Below, one piece after another: positions 1-7,561 of a DNA stretch of 33,377 nt (position 1 is its first letter; the number at the start of each line of letters is the position of its first letter). The stretch lies in contig JAAUUE010000007.1 in assembly GCA_012031635.1 (NCBI GenBank), positions 1-33,377 of the forward strand, in the 5' to 3' direction. The DNA is from Coleofasciculaceae cyanobacterium SM2_1_6. GTDB taxonomy: Bacteria > Cyanobacteriota > Cyanobacteriia > Cyanobacteriales > JAAUUE01. The notes below the pieces were generated by a model. The model saw only the letters and a program-made list of their open reading frames with translations, was not told where the DNA came from and searched no databases. A program made the translations under genes and the position numbers.

Positions 1-1
1 G

Positions 2-1189
2 TTGCGCTGGGGAACCCCGCCCCAAAAGTCCAAAGCCACGGATATTCTCCGGCGGATGCTCACGGATCCCCAAGAAAAAGAGCGAATTATGGGCTGTCGA
101 GCGCTGCGGGAAGCCAACTATCTCCAAGCTCTGCGGATTTATATTCCCCAATTATTGGAAGATGAATCCCTACGGGTGCGGTGCGTGCTGCTGGAGGTGA
201 TTGCCAGATTGCGTTTGGAAGAATATTATCCGGCGCTATTGCGGGGCTTGTATTACAAATCCACTAGGGAAGCGGCTCGACAGGCGTTAATCTCCATGGA
301 GGATGAGGCGATCGCCCTAGTTCGATCGCTAGCGGCGGATCCCCATAAGCCCCAGTTGGTTAGGTTTCAAGCCTGGGAAGTCCTAGGGGGCATTGGCACT
401 CGGTTGGCGGTGGCGAGTTTGGTGGAGGAGTTGCTCACCAGTTGGGGAAGTACCCGGCAGCAAATCCTGAAAACCCTCTTGAAAGTACCGGGGGAATCGG
501 GCATTGAAATGGTGTTGGATCAGTTAGGACGGAGCGGGGTCGAGCATTTGATTTATCAGGAGTTGTTGTTTTTAGCTCAGGTCTACGGGGCGATCGCCGA
601 TCTCTTGGGGGATGATTTGGAGTTGCTCCGGCAATCTTTGCAAGACACGGTGGATGATATCCTCGATCGCTGTTTTCTGTTGATGAAATTTCTCTACCCA
701 CCCACGGCGATCCAAGCGGCGGCTTTTAACCTTGATTCGGAGGCTCGATCGAGTATTGCCCTCGGCATAGAAATCTTAGATAATACCCTCGATTTATCCA
801 CAAAACAAGTATTACTGCGAGTCCTCGACCAGCGCAGTATTCCCGAACGCCTCCTTAGTCTCCAGCCCCTGCTACCCTACAAAAAAATGTCGCCCCGCGA
901 TCGAGTGCATCACCTCCTAGAACTCCGATACTTCCTCTCCGATTGGTGTCTTGCCTGTTGTTTTCATGGGGCGAGGGCGGAGCGGTGGCGGCTCAATTTA
1001 GACATAATTCTGCTATGTTTAAGGCATCCGGCGGGCTTAGTCCGGGAAGCGGTATTAGCTTATCTCCAAGTAGCCTCGCCCCGTACCTGTAACTCATTGA
1101 TCCAACTTCTCGACCAAGACCCAGACCCTTTAGTCGCCTCCCAGATCAGGCAGTTAATTGAATCTAGAGATTTTCATCATGCTGACTAG
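2..1189 (+). CDS. HEAT-repeat protein, C-terminal part (gene enters from left edge)
   Basis: The reading frame is open from the window edge, so the true start lies upstream; the first visible codon that could start (TTG) is unlikely to be real. The 395 visible residues are almost entirely alpha-helical, with paired amphipathic helices typical of HEAT/armadillo repeats (for example LLEDESLRVRCVLLEVIARL near residues 51-70, and VREAVLAYLQVASPR near the end). HEAT repeats are scaffolds for protein contacts and no catalytic motif is visible. The stop overlaps the start of the next gene by 11 bases, which suggests translational coupling and a shared role with the cyclic-nucleotide-binding protein. 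In cyanobacteria such HEAT segments can be fused to an N-terminal membrane transporter domain; that part would be outside the window, so this is only inference. Confidence 0.75.
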   Translation: MRWGTPPQKSKATDILRRMLTDPQEKERIMGCRALREANYLQALRIYIPQLLEDESLRVRCVLLEVIARLRLEEYYPALLRGLYYKSTREAARQALISMEDEAIALVRSLAADPHKPQLVRFQAWEVLGGIGTRLAVASLVEELLTSWGSTRQQILKTLLKVPGESGIEMVLDQLGRSGVEHLIYQELLFLAQVYGAIADLLGDDLELLRQSLQDTVDDILDRCFLLMKFLYPPTAIQAAAFNLDSEARSSIALGIEILDNTLDLSTKQVLLRVLDQRSIPERLLSLQPLLPYKKMSPRDRVHHLLELRYFLSDWCLACCFHGARAERWRLNLDIILLCLRHPAGLVREAVLAYLQVASPRTCNSLIQLLDQDPDPLVASQIRQLIESRDFHHAD

Positions 1190-1676
1190 TGTTGAGCGTT
1201 TATTATTTGTGCGGGGTGTACCAATTTTCCAAGAGTTGCGGGATGACTTTCTGGTGCGGTTGGCGGCAGTGATGGATGAGGTGGCTTTTCCGCCCAATCA
1301 CCGGATTTTCACCGAGGGGGAGGAGGGGCGATCGCTCTACATCGTGGTTTCAGGTTTAGTCCGGGTACATATAAGTGATCGGGATCTAGTCCGCCTGCAA
1401 CAGGGGGCAACGTTTGGGGAAATGTCTTTGTTTGATGCAGAACCTCGATCGGCTTCGGTGACAACTCTCGCTCCCTGCGAATGCCTAATTCTCACGCAAC
1501 TCCAACTCTATGATGCGATCGAAGAAACCCCCGGTGTGGCGATCAATATTATCCGGCTCCTCTCCCGGCGCATCCGTGAACTCAACAAAAAACTCAACTC
1601 CTACGAACAAGCCGCCCCCAATTCTCCCCAATCCCTACCCCAGACAAAAAATATCGCCCTCACTCCCAGAGGATAA
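1179..1676 (+). CDS. Cyclic nucleotide-binding domain protein (no DNA-binding domain)
   Basis: The protein has 165 residues from ATG. A TTG 21 bases upstream is in frame, but the ATG gives a conventional N terminus. Residues about 15-135 form a CRP-type cyclic nucleotide-binding beta barrel, with the phosphate-binding cassette FGEMSLFDAEPRSASV. The Glu of FGEMSL and the Arg of PRSA are the positions that contact ribose and phosphate in CRP, so cAMP or cGMP binding is plausible. A short helix (IRLLSRRIRELNKKLNSYEQ) follows and then a Pro/Gln-rich tail. There is no helix-turn-helix, so this is a stand-alone sensor or regulatory subunit rather than a transcription factor. It overlaps the HEAT gene and probably acts with it. 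Its end is 3 bases from the end of the convergent DUF433 gene. Confidence 0.85.
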   Translation: MLTSVERLLFVRGVPIFQELRDDFLVRLAAVMDEVAFPPNHRIFTEGEEGRSLYIVVSGLVRVHISDRDLVRLQQGATFGEMSLFDAEPRSASVTTLAPCECLILTQLQLYDAIEETPGVAINIIRLLSRRIRELNKKLNSYEQAAPNSPQSLPQTKNIALTPRG

Positions 1677-1679
1677 AGA

Positions 1680-2012
1680 TTAGCCATTTAAATCATCCTC
1701 TTGATGAGAGGCAATGACTCGATCGATCTCTGCTTGATTCTGTTCGTAATAAGTTTGGACCGCAATAAGATCATTTGAAGTGAGGCTGGGATAGTTACGG
1801 AGTAGTTCTTCATTGTCTGCTCCTTGTTTTTGGAAAGAAATGATCGTCCATACAGGAATACGAGTATTGCGGATTCGAGGATTCCCACCACACACACCAG
1901 CCGTCTTTTGGATGCTTCTAGTTTGCAATCGTTCCTGAAGAAGTTTGGTTTCTTCTGGGGTAAGAGATTCGATGATTTGAAAAAGGGAGTCTACTAACTT
2001 GATGTTGACCAT
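1680..2012 (-). CDS. DUF433 family protein, antitoxin-like, without a partner toxin
   Basis: The 110 residues comprise an N-terminal amphipathic segment of about 38 residues (SLTPEETKLLQERLQ), then a DUF433 core: GVCGGNPRIRNTRIPVWTI, a variable loop, and LLRNYPSLTSNDLIAVQTYY. The motif G-G-x-P-x-I-x-x-T-R-I-P-V marks the family, which folds as a small helix-turn-helix and usually acts as antitoxin to a DUF5615 PIN-like toxin. No toxin gene lies downstream on this strand, because the cyclic-nucleotide gene converges 3 bases away. A complete DUF433/DUF5615 pair lies divergently beyond a 161-base gap. This copy may be an orphan antitoxin or a simple regulator. The family call is strong; the function is inferred. 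Confidence 0.8.
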   Translation of the reverse strand: MVNIKLVDSLFQIIESLTPEETKLLQERLQTRSIQKTAGVCGGNPRIRNTRIPVWTIISFQKQGADNEELLRNYPSLTSNDLIAVQTYYEQNQAEIDRVIASHQEDDLNG

Positions 2013-2091
2013 TGTTTTTTGATCTTCTCGTGTACTTTTTCTAGGATATTACTAATACTGATCTAACCGGAATAATCGTCCTCAGAGGTTT

Positions 2092-2121
2092 GATCGATGT
2101 TCATACAGCTAGGCGATCGCA
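2092..2121. repeat. 30-bp direct repeat, left copy
   Basis: This 30-base sequence ends in the HIP1 octamer GCGATCGC plus A and recurs 1031 bases downstream with 28 of 30 bases identical. The two copies bracket the DUF433/DUF5615 pair and the Rpn-tail-like gene. Confidence 0.7.
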
Positions 2122-2173
2122 TAGTTGATGACTAGAGCCTTGCTAATATTAAAATAGAAAATTCATCGGACTT

Positions 2174-2506
2174 ATGACTTTAGCAATTGCCCTTGAACCT
2201 ACACCAATAGAAACCGATGCTCACGGTGTTGTCCGAGTTGCCAAAACTCGCATTACCCTAGATACCGTTGTCACTGCTTTTTTGGAAGGCTGCACACCAG
2301 AAGAAATCGGCGAGCAATATTCATCGCTACAAATCTCAGATATCTATCTTGTAATTGGTTATTATTTGAGACATCGGGATGAAGTTCATGCCTATCTTGC
2401 CGAACGTCAACACCAGTCAGCGATCGTTCAACAGGAAACTGAACAACGATTTAATCCGATCGGTATCCGCGATCGCCTCCTTGCTAGAAAAAATCAGTAC
2501 AGGTAA
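2174..2506 (+). CDS. DUF433 family antitoxin of a DUF433/DUF5615 pair
   Basis: The 110-residue protein has a DUF433 core at residues about 15-80: GVVRVAKTRITLDTVV, then FLEGCTPEEIGEQYSSL, then ISDIYLVIGYYLRHRDEV. The C-terminal 25 residues (QQETEQRFNPIGIRDRLLARK) are charged and probably wrap around the toxin. The next gene, a DUF5615 PIN-like protein, begins 6 bases after the stop, so the two form a tight operon typical of type II toxin-antitoxin loci. By analogy the protein would neutralise the toxin and repress its own promoter. The pair is flanked by two nearly identical 30-base direct repeats. The toxin-antitoxin assignment comes from family context, not from any demonstrated activity. 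Confidence 0.85.
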   Translation: MTLAIALEPTPIETDAHGVVRVAKTRITLDTVVTAFLEGCTPEEIGEQYSSLQISDIYLVIGYYLRHRDEVHAYLAERQHQSAIVQQETEQRFNPIGIRDRLLARKNQYR

Positions 2507-2512
2507 GCTAAG

Positions 2513-2866
2513 ATGGTTCGGTTCCTAGCTGATGAAAATTTTAATAATCAAATTGTGCGGGGTATTCTTCGCCAAAGCCCAAGTATTGATATTGTGCGAA
2601 TTCAAGATGTGGGTTTATCAGGAGCAGATGAACCCAGTGTATTGGCATGGGCAGCCCAAGAAGAACGAATTGTTCTGACCCATGATGTGGCAACGATGAT
2701 AACTTTTGCCTACGATCGCATCCAAGCAGGATTATCTATGCCCGGATTATTTGAAGTAAGTCGTCGTGTCTCCCTAGGTTTAGCAATAGAAGAAGTAATC
2801 CTAATTGCTGAGTACAGTTTAGATGGAGAGTGGGAAGGACAAGTAAGATTTCTACCTCTAAGATAA
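2513..2866 (+). CDS. DUF5615 PIN-like toxin
   Basis: The 117 residues start with MVRFLADENFNNQIVRGI, the diagnostic N terminus of DUF5615, in which the Asp-Glu of ADEN corresponds to the first acidic metal ligand of PIN nucleases. ERIVLTHDVATMITFAYDR follows near residues 51-69 and supplies the second acidic position (THD). The C-terminal half (IEEVILIAEYSLDGEWEGQVRFLPL) completes the fold. Length and layout match the family. These proteins are thought to be metal-dependent ribonucleases paired with DUF433 antitoxins, and the antitoxin gene lies 6 bases upstream. No frameshift or missing acidic residue is visible, so the module looks intact. Confidence 0.87.
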   Translation: MVRFLADENFNNQIVRGILRQSPSIDIVRIQDVGLSGADEPSVLAWAAQEERIVLTHDVATMITFAYDRIQAGLSMPGLFEVSRRVSLGLAIEEVILIAEYSLDGEWEGQVRFLPLR

Positions 2867-2933
2867 ACGTTAGAATTTAGCTGGGTTGAATTTAGAAGAT
2901 GAGGTCATTCATGATTTATTAAGGAGAGACATC

Positions 2934-3116
2934 ATGCAAGAATCAACAGTTTACCGTTCTATCCAGAAAGAAGCTAAGGCTGACGCAAAACGAGAAATTG
3001 CTCTCAACTTTTTACGAGATGGCTTGTCAATCGAGATCATCGCCCGTGGAACAGGTTTATCGATTAAAGAAGTAGAACAGCTTCAACAACAAAGCAATAC
3101 ATCTTCCCAGAGCTAG
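2934..3116 (+). CDS. Small protein resembling the C-terminal tail of Rpn/PD-(D/E)XK proteins
   Basis: The 60 residues start at an ATG preceded by a strong ribosome binding site (AAGGAGAG, about 5 bases upstream). A TTG 48 bases further upstream is in frame and would add residues ending LLRRDIMQES. The sequence (EAKADAKREIALNFLRDGLS, then a GTGLSIKEVEQLQQ helix-turn-helix-like end) resembles the C-terminal tail found in many cyanobacterial Rpn-family recombination-promoting nuclease/putative transposase proteins. The nuclease domain itself is absent. It could be a decayed remnant, but the good ribosome binding site and clean frame suggest a translated short protein. It follows the toxin gene by 67 bases on the same strand and may be cotranscribed. 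Function unknown. Confidence 0.6.
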   Translation: MQESTVYRSIQKEAKADAKREIALNFLRDGLSIEIIARGTGLSIKEVEQLQQQSNTSSQS

Positions 3117-3122
3117 AGTTTC

Positions 3123-3152
3123 GATCGATGTTCATGTAGCTAGGCGATCGCA
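3123..3152. repeat. 30-bp direct repeat, right copy
   Basis: This copy matches the sequence 1031 bases upstream at 28 of 30 positions; the two differences are adjacent transitions (AC versus GT). It starts 6 bases after the stop of the small Rpn-tail-like gene. Confidence 0.7.
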
Positions 3153-3302
3153 AATTTGATTGACCAATACCCTCATCCTGAAGCCTCAAGCAGTCTTGAT
3201 ATCTGACTGACAAAAAGAGAAGGAAAATGAATGGAAATCATTAATGCCTAGAAAATGGTAGGCTTTTAGAATAAACTGTCTATCTATAAGGAGCTAAATC
3301 TT

Positions 3303-4799
3303 ATGGCTACGGAAAATGGGGTAATGATGCAGTATTTCCATTGGTACAATCCCACCGATGGAAACCTTTGGAAACAGGTAGCAGAAAAGGCTGAAGAACT
3401 GGCGGCTAAGGGTGTGACTTCCCTCTGGCTCCCTCCCGCCTATAAGGGAACTGGGGGTGGCTACGATGTGGGGTATGGGGTTTATGACTTGTTTGACTTG
3501 GGGGAATTTGACCAAAAAGGCTCAGTACGGACTAAGTATGGTACTAAGGACGAGTATATCCATGCCATTAAAACTGCCCAAAAACACGGGATTCAAATCT
3601 ATGCCGATGTGGTGTTTAATCACCGCCTAGGGGCTGATGCAGAAGAAGAGGCCGAAGCTACGCCCTTTGACCCCAATAATCGTCATGCTCAGATTGGGGA
3701 ATATCAAAAAGTTAAAGTCTGGACACACTTCACTTTTCCAGGTCGACTCAAAGAACCCTTTGATAAAACCACCCAGTATTCTAGTCTGCAATGGCACTGG
3801 TGGCACTTTGATGCGATCGACTACAATTCCTACAACCAAGGACAAAAAGCCATTTATCTCCTCAAGGGCAAGGAGTTCGATCGTAATGTAGACCTAGAAA
3901 AGGGTAATTTTGACTATCTCATGGGCTGTGATCTGGATATGGATCACCCAGAAGTGCAGGGAGAGTTGAGATACTGGGGAGAATGGCTGATGGACACCAC
4001 CGGCGTAGATGGTTTCCGGTTTGATGCTGTCAAGCACGTAAAAGCTGAATTTTTCCAACAGTGGCTAGAACATCTCCGTCACTACGCCAAGCGGGATTTG
4101 TATGCCGTCGGTGAATACTGGTCTTATGAAGTTGAGGCTCTCCACAGTTTTATTGAGGTGACAGGCGGCAAAGTCCAACTTTTTGATGCACCCCTGCACT
4201 ACAATTTCCACGCTGCTAGTGTCAGTGGCAATACCTACGACCTCCGGCAGATTTTTACCAATACCCTAGTTAAGAATCAGCCCACCCTCGCTGTCACCCT
4301 TGTGGAAAACCATGATTCTCAACCTCTGCAATCTTTGGAATCTGTAGTCGAGCCTTGGTTCAAACCCCTAGCCTATGCCTTGATTCTGCTGCGGGCGGAA
4401 GGTTATCCCTGTATTTTCTATGCGGACTACTACGGTGCTCACTACAAAGACCGGGGCAGAGATGGCAACGAGTACGAAATTTGGTTAAATAGTTTCCAAG
4501 AAATTCTTGACCAGTTTCTCTTTGCCCGGGAAACCTATGCCTACGGGGATCAATACGATTATTTTGACCATCCCAACACGATCGGCTGGACTCGCCTCGG
4601 CAATGACAAACATCCGGGAGGTGTCGCTGTGGTGCTAACTAATGGCAGTGACGGCTTCAAATGGATGGAAATTGGGCAGCCCAATAAAACCTACAAGGAT
4701 ATTACTGGGCATATCACAGACACCATCACCACCAATGACCACGGTTGGGCAGAATTTCGCTGCAACGCAGGCTCCGTCTCCGTCTGGGTTCTCGAGTAG
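3303..4799 (+). CDS. Cytoplasmic alpha-amylase, GH13 family
   Basis: This 498-residue enzyme is expected to hydrolyse internal alpha-1,4 links in glycogen or maltodextrins. It has no signal peptide and starts MATENGVMMQYFHWY, as do intracellular bacterial amylases of the GH13_5 type. The family's conserved regions are all present: region I ADVVFNHRLGADAEEE, region II GFRFDAVKHV with the nucleophile Asp, region III AVGEYWS with the acid/base Glu, and region IV VENHDSQP with the transition-state Asp. The C-terminal 80 residues form the usual beta-sandwich domain. Its length is normal. AAGGAG lies 9 bases before the ATG and supports this start. It stands alone and is flanked by toxin-antitoxin-type genes. 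A role in turnover of internal glycogen is inferred. Confidence 0.93.
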   Translation: MATENGVMMQYFHWYNPTDGNLWKQVAEKAEELAAKGVTSLWLPPAYKGTGGGYDVGYGVYDLFDLGEFDQKGSVRTKYGTKDEYIHAIKTAQKHGIQIYADVVFNHRLGADAEEEAEATPFDPNNRHAQIGEYQKVKVWTHFTFPGRLKEPFDKTTQYSSLQWHWWHFDAIDYNSYNQGQKAIYLLKGKEFDRNVDLEKGNFDYLMGCDLDMDHPEVQGELRYWGEWLMDTTGVDGFRFDAVKHVKAEFFQQWLEHLRHYAKRDLYAVGEYWSYEVEALHSFIEVTGGKVQLFDAPLHYNFHAASVSGNTYDLRQIFTNTLVKNQPTLAVTLVENHDSQPLQSLESVVEPWFKPLAYALILLRAEGYPCIFYADYYGAHYKDRGRDGNEYEIWLNSFQEILDQFLFARETYAYGDQYDYFDHPNTIGWTRLGNDKHPGGVAVVLTNGSDGFKWMEIGQPNKTYKDITGHITDTITTNDHGWAEFRCNAGSVSVWVLE

Positions 4800-4808
4800 C
4801 AGATATCC

Positions 4809-4838
4809 TTGACAGCAAATACGGTTCAAATGTACTAT
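4809..4838 (+). promoter_or_regulatory. Candidate promoter (TTGACA, 18-bp spacer, TACTAT)
   Basis: A perfect -35 TTGACA is followed after 18 bases by TACTAT, a reasonable -10. It lies just downstream of the amylase gene and about 240 bases before the next gene, so it would give a long leader or a small RNA. Only the sequence match supports it. Confidence 0.35.
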
Positions 4839-5076
4839 AAACAGAGGTAAAGATTTCATTGAAGATTTGGCGTTGTTGATCAGTAGAATGAATTGTTAAA
4901 TATGCAGATTGCAAAAGGTATTTACTGCGAGACTTCTGAAATTTTGCACAAACAGTTTTCATACTTTAATATAGCAACGTCCAGATTTTCACACCTATAT
5001 CTTTTTTTTGTAATAAATTTGCTCAATAACTAATTTGAGAGACGCAGACAAAACATAATTTATTCAATATTTATTT

Positions 5077-5364
5077 ATGAAGATTGACAATCCATTTGAT
5101 AGGATGCTTGAAAATTATAGAGGTCATATCCCCGGATCAGTACGAGATGCTGCTGTCTATGTTACTGATACTCTTGATTTGGCATGGGCTGCTGCTCAAT
5201 CAGTTTTTGAAGAACAGGCAAAGCCAGAACATGCTTTAAAAATTCTTGAATTATTTCTTTTAGAAGCAAATAAATATAAGCTTGAACAACAAGAAGAACT
5301 TAAAGAATTTTTTTTAGAAAAAAGCAAATGGGAGATTAGAGATCAGGAAACTGATGATATATAA
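5077..5364 (+). CDS. Hypothetical protein, 95 residues
   Basis: I do not recognise a family. The protein has a helical central section (RDAAVYVTDTLDLAWAAAQSV, then PEHALKILELFLLEANKYKL) and an acidic, charged C terminus (QEELKEFFLEKSKWEIRDQE). It has no membrane segment or signal peptide. No ribosome binding site is obvious before the ATG. The gene is more AT-rich than its neighbours, as is the 280-base non-coding stretch before it, which fits accessory or recently acquired DNA. It lies 134 bases upstream of a ribbon-helix-helix antitoxin gene on the same strand, too far for clear operon structure. The frame looks coding from its amino-acid composition, but function is unknown. Confidence 0.55.
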   Translation: MKIDNPFDRMLENYRGHIPGSVRDAAVYVTDTLDLAWAAAQSVFEEQAKPEHALKILELFLLEANKYKLEQQEELKEFFLEKSKWEIRDQETDDI

Positions 5365-5498
5365 TTTTGACCTTACCTAATTATTTTCATTAAGCTTCAT
5401 GTAATACTTTTGGTGTTGCAGAAAAGAGATATTAATTCTTGAATATGCAGATTTTAGAAAGTAGCTACTTGCTCCTGACATAGCAATGCTAAAAGAAT

Positions 5499-5816
5499 AT
5501 GAGTCGATTAACATTACGATTACCGGAAACTTTACATCAACAGCTTATTCATCTCGCTGAAGGTGAAGGTGTATCACTAAATCAGTATATTGTTTATGCA
5601 TTGACTCGTCAGGCAGCCTTAGCCCCTATAATTCAGGTTCCTGAAGCAGAAATCGAACAACAACAGGCATTCCAACGACTGATCAAGCAATTAGGGCAAG
5701 CATCCCCTGCTGAGATGGAATCTGTATTAACAATGCGCGAACAAACAGAACCAGAATCAGACTTAAGTTCAGAGATAGTCACTCGTCTCCAAGAATGCAT
5801 CCGCAAGCAGGTATGA
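5499..5816 (+). CDS. Ribbon-helix-helix (HicB/CopG-like) antitoxin
   Basis: The first 45 of 105 residues form a ribbon-helix-helix DNA-binding unit: MSRLTLRLPETLHQQLIHLA (beta strand plus helix), then EGEGVSLNQYIVYALTRQ (turn and second helix). The remaining 60 residues are acidic and Gln-rich (PEAEIEQQQAFQRLIKQLG, then SSEIVTRLQECIRKQ), probably the toxin-binding part. This arrangement is common in cyanobacterial HicB-family antitoxins. No intact toxin gene follows. Downstream are only a broken antitoxin-like gene and a small mobile element. The partner may have been lost or be encoded elsewhere. It probably represses its own promoter. Family assignment is firm; pairing is not. Confidence 0.8.
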   Translation: MSRLTLRLPETLHQQLIHLAEGEGVSLNQYIVYALTRQAALAPIIQVPEAEIEQQQAFQRLIKQLGQASPAEMESVLTMREQTEPESDLSSEIVTRLQECIRKQV

Positions 5817-5907
5817 AAAATAAAAATGATTCTTTTTGTGAATAAAACTGTTGATAAAAATTAGTTCGATCGAGCCTAGCTTAGTTTTAATAACTTGAGA
5901 CTCGTAG

Positions 5908-6312
5908 GTGCGCCCAGAGCGATCGCAAATAATTAACACAACTTTATTTTATAGACTAAAATCCATTTATCTCAAAGGGCATAAATTACTAGCTTCAACG
6001 GTTTGGCAACACATACTCACCAACCAACTCTCTCTAGAGCAAACTGCCGAAAATTGGGGTGTGTCGATTTCTGCGATCTACGAAGTGACGCAATACTGCG
6101 AAAGTCACTAAGAATTATTGAAATTATAGTCGTTACCATAAAAGTTAGGACGAATTCGGCTACTTCGACAACGCTAAGCATAAATTCGACTTCGCTCAGC
6201 CAACGTATCTGGTCTTGTCCTAATTAATCTGTCTAGCACTATAGAAACTGACGAAGAACGTTATGGATTACAAGCTAAAGGAGTTGCCCTTGAGTCTATA
6301 AATGTTGCTTAA
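5908..6312 (+). pseudogene. Antitoxin-like gene broken by a nonsense codon and a mobile-element insertion
   Basis: The left part encodes KSIYLKGHKLLASTVWQHIL followed by SLEQTAENWGVSISAIYEV and QYCESH, resembling small helix-turn-helix antitoxins of the kind that accompany PIN-like toxins in cyanobacteria. A TAA then stands where relatives would have Gln (CESH-stop-ELLKL), and seven codons later a 115-bp element begins. To the right of the element the frame resumes as ETDEERYGLQAKGVALESIN and ends at TAA. Removing the element with one TA copy joins TTA to GAA and gives KLETDEERYG in one frame. The only early start (GTG) sits directly after an in-frame stop, so the N terminus may also be lost. 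No toxin partner is present. Family naming is from memory of similar proteins. Confidence 0.7.
6127..6241. mobile_element. MITE-like element, family 1, copy 1 (TA duplication)
   Basis: This 115-bp element has imperfect inverted ends: TAGTCG...AGTTAGGAC on the left and the reverse complement of GTCCTAATTAA...GCACTA on the right, about 16 of 25 positions matching. It is bounded by TA on both sides. It has no coding capacity. A 91-bp relative occurs at 9982-10072. The TA target duplication and short inverted ends fit a non-autonomous element mobilised by an IS630/Tc1-type transposase. The family label is inference; the insertion into a reading frame is visible directly. Confidence 0.8.
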
Positions 6313-6407
6313 TGTACACTTTTTTGAGGTAAAGTCTGGGAAATTTGCCAAAAAATTGTAGATAATTGATGGCAGTAACTTTCAATAACTAACACTACCA
6401 GCCGCCC

Positions 6408-7561
6408 ATGCCTAATGCTGCCGTTGAACTCAGGGATGTTTGTAAGTCTTTTGCCAAGGATCGTCACCAAGATTTGCTAGTGGTAGATCAGGTGAATTTG
6501 GAAATTCGGGAAGGGGAATTTTTCTCGCTTTTGGGTCCTTCAGGCTGTGGTAAAACCACTAGTCTACGGATGATTGCAGGGTTTGAGCATCCCAGCGCTG
6601 GAGAGATTTATATTCATGGCGAACCTATGGGCGATCGCCCCCGTTCCATCGTCCCGTGAACACCGTATTCCAAAACTATGCCCTGTTTCCCCACCTCACC
6701 GTCAGCCAAAATGTCGCCTTTGGTTTAGAAATGGAAAACCTGTCCAAGGCAGAAATTCAACACCGGGTTGCCGCAGTCCTAGAGCAGGTGCAGCTAGAAG
6801 GTTTAGCCAAACGTTATCCCAAGCAAATGTCTGGGGGACAGCAGCAACGAGTTGCCCTCGCCAGAGCTTTAGTAAAACAGCCCGCCGTCTTATTATTTGA
6901 TGAACCCCTAGGAGCGCTGGATTTGAAACTCCGCAAGGAAATGCAACTGGAACTAAAGCGGATGCAACAACGCCTAGGGCTAACTTTTATTTATGTCACC
7001 CACGACCAAGAAGAAGCCCTCACCATGTCCGATCGCATCGCTGTGATGTCAAAGGGCAAAGTCCTCCAAGTCGGCTCTCCCATGGAAATCTATGAGGAGC
7101 CTGTGAATCGGTTCGTGGCAGATTTTATTGGCGAGACAAACTTCCTAACAGGCAGAGTTGCTTCTCAGCAAGGGGGCAGGGTTGTGGTTTTAATCGATGA
7201 AGAAGTTCCCATGACCGTGGATTGTCGGCAAGAAATGCCGCTTGGGAAAATTGTCACCCTCGTGATCCGTCCTGAAAAAGCCGAAATTTATGATAGCAAT
7301 CACCCGTCCCAGTCCACGCTTCCCGGTGTGGTGGAAGAGGTTGTATACATTGGCACCGATACCCGTTATCTTGTCCGGCTCACGCCCCAAAGTATCGTTA
7401 GTGTCCGTCGCCAGAATCTCCACCGTCGGGATTTAACTTTGCATCATGTGGGAGAAAAAGTCCAAGTATTAATTAATAGTGATAGTATCTGCATTCTAGA
7501 AGACGATCGAGCCGCTCAAGATAGCTACTCAAGACGCATCACAGAAATGGCTGTGTCTTAG
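6408..7561 (+). pseudogene. potA: PotA-like ABC transporter ATPase, split by a one-base frameshift
   Basis: Two overlapping frames (6408-6659 and 6656-7561) encode one ATPase of about 384 residues. The first carries Walker A (GPSGCGKTT). The second carries the Q-loop ([12 protein letters not shown]), signature ([15 protein letters not shown]), Walker B ([13 protein letters not shown]), switch His ([14 protein letters not shown]) and a C-terminal TOBE-type domain. FADFIGETN-type residues after the NBD and the [14 protein letters not shown] motif point to spermidine/putrescine-type PotA. The break is at the C run 6638-6642. One more C would read [15 protein letters not shown], exactly as the family requires. 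The enzyme would power uptake across the inner membrane, but no permease or binding-protein gene is adjacent. The single-base lesion in a homopolymer next to GCGATCGC suggests sequencing error as readily as a real mutation. Confidence 0.85.

Noticed and set aside
6003-6227. Open frame of 74 residues across the element junction
   Set aside because: It runs through the mobile element and out of frame with the recognisable antitoxin sequence, so it is a chance frame.
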